Assembly: GCF_007341385.1 (NCBI RefSeq)
Contig: NZ_VJYD01000011.1
Coordinates: 119,865 to 183,864, forward strand
Length of the DNA stretch: 64,000 bases
Origin: Flavobacterium daemonense
Lineage (GTDB): Bacteria > Bacteroidota > Bacteroidia > Flavobacteriales > Flavobacteriaceae
Direction: 5' to 3'
In this document: positions 61,044 to 64,000 of the stretch, piece by piece
Position numbering within the stretch: position 1 is the stretch's first letter
Layout: each line of letters starts with the position of its first letter
Position numbers and translations under genes: made by a program
Notes under the pieces: generated by a model
Told to the model about the DNA's origin: nothing
What the model saw: the letters and a program-made list of their open reading frames with translations, nothing else
Database searches by the model: none

Positions 61044-64000
61044 ATGAAAAAAACATTACACTTTATCCATTTAATAAAAAAAGCAGGCATAACTTTTTGT
61101 ATGTTGCTTTTCTTATTTTCATCATCCATAGGTTTTGCACAAACAATAACACCAACAAAGACGGTTACCGTTGCTGCTGGCGTTTGTGGAGCATTGGATG
61201 TTGAATTAAAAATTCAGGGATCAAATCCGGTTGCCAGACCGTTGGAGGTTGTTTTAGTTATTGACGTATCTGGAAGTATGGGTGATGGAAACAATCCTAA
61301 ACCTTTATCTCGTGCGCAAGATGCTGCTACTGATTTTATCAATAAAATGTTTCTTCCTGCTAATAACCCAACAGGCAAAAACAAAGTGGCAATTGTAACC
61401 TATAGTACGACTGCAACAATTAAAAAAACGTTAACCGACAGTAGTGGTAAATCTGATTTACTAACCATCATAAATGGGCTCTCTGCAAATGGAAGCACTA
61501 ACATCCAGGATGGTCTTGTAAAAGCCAATACCGTATTAAATGATGCTACATACGATTGTGCTACAGCAAGAAGCATTGTTTTATTAACTGATGGTGTTGC
61601 GAATGTGACTGGAACAAGCGGTTCAAGCTGTTCATCAGGACAACAAGGATCTTGTATCCAAAGTGCCATCACTGCGGCTAATACTGCAAAAAGCAGAACA
61701 GTTTCTGGCACAGTTTACACTAATCAGATTTTTTCTGTTGGATTATTTGGTGCTATTTCTGGAAGTACTCAAACAGATGCTGAATATACTTTAAATCAAA
61801 TTCAGTCTGGAGGTTCATTTTTCACAGAAACTGCCGCAGATTTAACAGGTATCTACAGCCAAATTTTCACTCAATTATCTTGGGTTGCAAAAGCAATAAC
61901 AGGAACTCCTTTTGAGAAAGAAACTGTTGGTGCCAATTTTACAATTGGATCTGTTTCTGCAACCAAAGGAACTACCACAGTTACTGGGCAAGAAATTGCT
62001 TGGAATATTGATTTCTTAAATGTTGAAACCATCACTTTAAAATATCGATTGACCCCAAAACCAAATACATGCGGAAGTCAGCAAGTAAGCAGTTCGAAAC
62101 TTTATTTTCAAAACGCTCTCTGTACAAATTCAACACAAGACATCGATTCACCAACGACCAATGTTCCTTGTCCTATAATTACGGTTGCATCGCAAACCAA
62201 TGTAAAATGTTTTGGAGGAAATACCGGTTCAATCACACTTAATACCCCAACCGGAGGACAAACTCCATACTCTTTTAAATGGACAAAAAACAATGTCGAT
62301 TTTGCTACAACACAAAATATATCTAACTTAAGCGTTGGTACATACAAAGTTAGCGCAACAGATAACAATAATTGTGCTACAGGAATTTTGACTATTGATA
62401 TAACACAGCCTCCAGCAGCGATGGCACTTGCCGTTTCTAGCAAAACAGATGCTGCTTGTTATGGAGCAAGTTCAGGAAGCGTAACTGCTGGTGCGGTTAC
62501 CAACGCTGTAGGAACGGTGAAATATTCATGGAAAAACACTTCTAATGTTGAAGTTGGAACAACAGCTACCGTATCAAATCTTCCTACCGGAACTTATACC
62601 ATTACTGTAACAGATGATTGTTCTAGCCAAAGTAATTCCGTAACTGTTGGACAGCCAACTGCAGCTTTAGCGCTTGGAGTTTCATCTAAAACCGATGCTG
62701 CTTGTTATGGAGCAAGCACAGGAAGCGTAACTGCAGGAACGGTAAGCAACGCAATTGGAACGGTGAAATACTCTTGGAAAAATGCTTCTAACGTTGAAGT
62801 TGGAACATCAGCAACAGTTTCCAATCTTCCTACTGGAACTTATACTTTGACAGTAACGGACAATTGTTCAAGCCAAAGCAATTCGGTTACAGTTGGACAG
62901 CCAACCGCAGCTTTAGCACTTGGCACTTCATCAAAAACTGATGCCGCTTGTTATGGAGCAAGTACAGGAAGCGTAACTGCCGGAACTGTAAGCAACTCAA
63001 TTGGAACGGTGAAATATTCTTGGAAAAATTCATCTAATGTTGAAGTTGGAACATCAGCAACGGTGTCAAATCTTCCTACCGGAACTTATACTTTGACCGT
63101 AACTGACAATTGTTCAAGCCAAACTAATTCAGTTACTGTTGGTCAGCCAGCTGCAGCTTTAGCACTTGGAGCATCTTCAAAAACTGATGCTGCTTGTTAT
63201 GGCGCAAGTTCAGGAAGCGTGACTGCTGGAACGGTAACCAATGCAATTGGAACTGTAAAATATTCTTGGAAAAATTCATCTAATGTTGAAGTTGGAACAT
63301 CAGCAACAGTTTCCAATCTTCCTACTGGAACTTATACTTTGACAGTAACGGATAATTGTTCAAGCCAAAGTAATTCGGTTACAGTTGGGCAACCAACTGC
63401 TGCTCTAGCACTTGGCGCTTCATCAAAAACTGATGCTGCTTGTTACGGAGCAAGTTCAGGAAGTGTAACTGCTGGAACGGTAAGCAACGCAATTGGAACT
63501 ATCAAATATTCTTGGAAAAATTCATCTAATGTTGAAGTTGGAACATCAGCAACAGTATCCAATCTTCCTACCGGAACTTATACTTTGACCGTAAGTGATG
63601 ATTGTTCTAGCCAAACTAATTCGGTTACAGTTGGACAGCCGGGAGCTGCTTTAGCACTTGGTGCTTCTTCTAAAACCGACGCTGCTTGCTATGGTGCAAG
63701 CTCAGGAAGCGTAACTGCAGGAACTGTAAGCAACGCAATTGGAACTATTAAATACTCTTGGAAAAACGCTTCAAATGTCGAAGTTGGAACATCAGCTACA
63801 GTATCAAATCTTCCTACCGGAACTTATACTTTGACCGTAAGTGATGATTGTTCAAGCCAAAGTAATTCGGTTACAGTTGGACAGCCGGGAGCTGCTTTAG
63901 CACTTGGAGCATCTTCTAAAACAGATGCTGCTTGTTATGGCGCAAGTTCAGGAAGCGTGACTGCTGGAACGGTAAGCAACGCAATTGGAACTGTAAAATA
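61044..64000 (+). CDS. VWA-SprB repeat adhesin, 3' truncated by window
   Basis: The frame is open from the ATG at 61044 to the end of the window (985 codons so far). A long basic leader and signal core (about 1-33, GFAQ) precede a von Willebrand A domain (about 65-285) with MIDAS D74-x-S76-x-S78 in DVSGSMG. A cell-surface domain and one diverged SprB-type repeat (about 375-450: CFGGNTGSITLNTPTGG) follow, then at least six full and one partial 82-residue repeats. Each has CYGASSGSVTAG, YSWKN, NLPTGTYTLTVTDNC and SVTVGQP. SprB proteins are T9SS-exported adhesins of gliding flavobacteria. Gliding or adhesion is inferred; the sorting tail would lie beyond the window. Confidence 0.85.
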   Translation, partial: MKKTLHFIHLIKKAGITFCMLLFLFSSSIGFAQTITPTKTVTVAAGVCGALDVELKIQGSNPVARPLEVVLVIDVSGSMGDGNNPKPLSRAQDAATDFINKMFLPANNPTGKNKVAIVTYSTTATIKKTLTDSSGKSDLLTIINGLSANGSTNIQDGLVKANTVLNDATYDCATARSIVLLTDGVANVTGTSGSSCSSGQQGSCIQSAITAANTAKSRTVSGTVYTNQIFSVGLFGAISGSTQTDAEYTLNQIQSGGSFFTETAADLTGIYSQIFTQLSWVAKAITGTPFEKETVGANFTIGSVSATKGTTTVTGQEIAWNIDFLNVETITLKYRLTPKPNTCGSQQVSSSKLYFQNALCTNSTQDIDSPTTNVPCPIITVASQTNVKCFGGNTGSITLNTPTGGQTPYSFKWTKNNVDFATTQNISNLSVGTYKVSATDNNNCATGILTIDITQPPAAMALAVSSKTDAACYGASSGSVTAGAVTNAVGTVKYSWKNTSNVEVGTTATVSNLPTGTYTITVTDDCSSQSNSVTVGQPTAALALGVSSKTDAACYGASTGSVTAGTVSNAIGTVKYSWKNASNVEVGTSATVSNLPTGTYTLTVTDNCSSQSNSVTVGQPTAALALGTSSKTDAACYGASTGSVTAGTVSNSIGTVKYSWKNSSNVEVGTSATVSNLPTGTYTLTVTDNCSSQTNSVTVGQPAAALALGASSKTDAACYGASSGSVTAGTVTNAIGTVKYSWKNSSNVEVGTSATVSNLPTGTYTLTVTDNCSSQSNSVTVGQPTAALALGASSKTDAACYGASSGSVTAGTVSNAIGTIKYSWKNSSNVEVGTSATVSNLPTGTYTLTVSDDCSSQTNSVTVGQPGAALALGASSKTDAACYGASSGSVTAGTVSNAIGTIKYSWKNASNVEVGTSATVSNLPTGTYTLTVSDDCSSQSNSVTVGQPGAALALGASSKTDAACYGASSGSVTAGTVSNAIGTVK
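62454..64000 (+). repeat. 246-bp tandem coding repeats
   Basis: Copies begin at 62454, 62700, 62946, 63192, 63438, 63684 and 63930, exactly 246 bp apart each time, with only scattered base differences. They encode the 82-residue adhesin repeats. Constant length with high identity points to recent expansion or homogenisation by recombination. The array continues past the window. Confidence 0.95.

Noticed and set aside
61400..62443. Minus-strand frames of 103 and 111 codons
   Set aside because: They lie antisense to the VWA adhesin, whose plus-strand frame is supported by MIDAS and repeat motifs.
62454..64000. Regular repeats resembling a CRISPR array
   Set aside because: The 246-bp unit is in frame, encodes a protein domain and has no unique spacers.

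Overview
The window looks like part of a Flavobacterium-type (Bacteroidota) chromosome. The evidence is its low GC content, Bacteroidota -7 promoter boxes (TAnnTTTG), start codons set in A-rich leaders with almost no Shine-Dalgarno sequence, a type IX secretion (T9SS) C-terminal tail, SprB-type adhesin repeats, an outer membrane beta-barrel receptor, a class A RNase P RNA and flavobacterial structured RNAs. Most of the content is ordinary chromosomal genes. No phage, integrase, transposase, CRISPR array or intact tRNA is visible.

Layout. 0-4 kb: a duplicated-domain membrane protein, a large-subunit catalase and a ferritin-like stress protein. 4-7 kb: a MocR/PdxR-type regulator divergent from a SnoaL-RidA fusion, then a GNAT. 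7.1-7.8 kb: a gene-free stretch with two copies of a structured element. 7.8-12.7 kb: divergent GH109 and GH101 enzymes, both specific for alpha-linked GalNAc, with paired palindromes between them. 12.7-23.8 kb: SIMPL protein, rhomboid protease, lipid A-type acyltransferase, secreted GH128, phosphoglucosamine mutase, ACP phosphodiesterase, gamma-glutamyltransferase, ClC channel and Fic. 23.9-36.5 kb: UvrA, a TonB-C-like protein, a LOG family enzyme, an M1-like pseudopeptidase fused to a barrel, an E1 alpha/beta fusion and KdsB. 36.6-49.1 kb: a PQQ-type propeller, a DOPA dioxygenase homologue, a RecD-like helicase, DUF3822-RsmD, an OM receptor, a two-component system and a dicarboxylate symporter. 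49.2-51.6 kb: rnpB, BON and LysM proteins, and a cupin with a shifted tail. 51.6-53.6 kb: a two-gene PIN-GNAT-PUA/ASCH module. 53.9-60 kb: dnaX with an A10 slippery tract, a TMEM175 channel, and a sixA-ppk1-ppx polyphosphate operon. 60.4-64 kb: a secreted protein and a von Willebrand A adhesin with identical-length 246-bp SprB-like repeats that run off the window.

The genes suggest a free-living or host-associated glycan-degrading flavobacterium: GH109 with GH101 for mucin-type O-glycans, GH128 for beta-1,3-glucan, gliding or adhesion proteins, and peroxide and polyphosphate stress functions.

The most unusual features are: (1) dnaX, where tau needs a one-base slip on A10; (2) the overlapping PIN-GNAT-PUA/ASCH gene pair; (3) two tandem copies of a roughly 90-nt element with tRNA-like arms and a compensatory base change; (4) more than a dozen intergenic inverted repeats built from short iterated words; (5) an A22 tract abutting a start codon; (6) a response regulator that can only begin at CTG. 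Several start sites were moved from the longest open frame, with reasons given in each entry.
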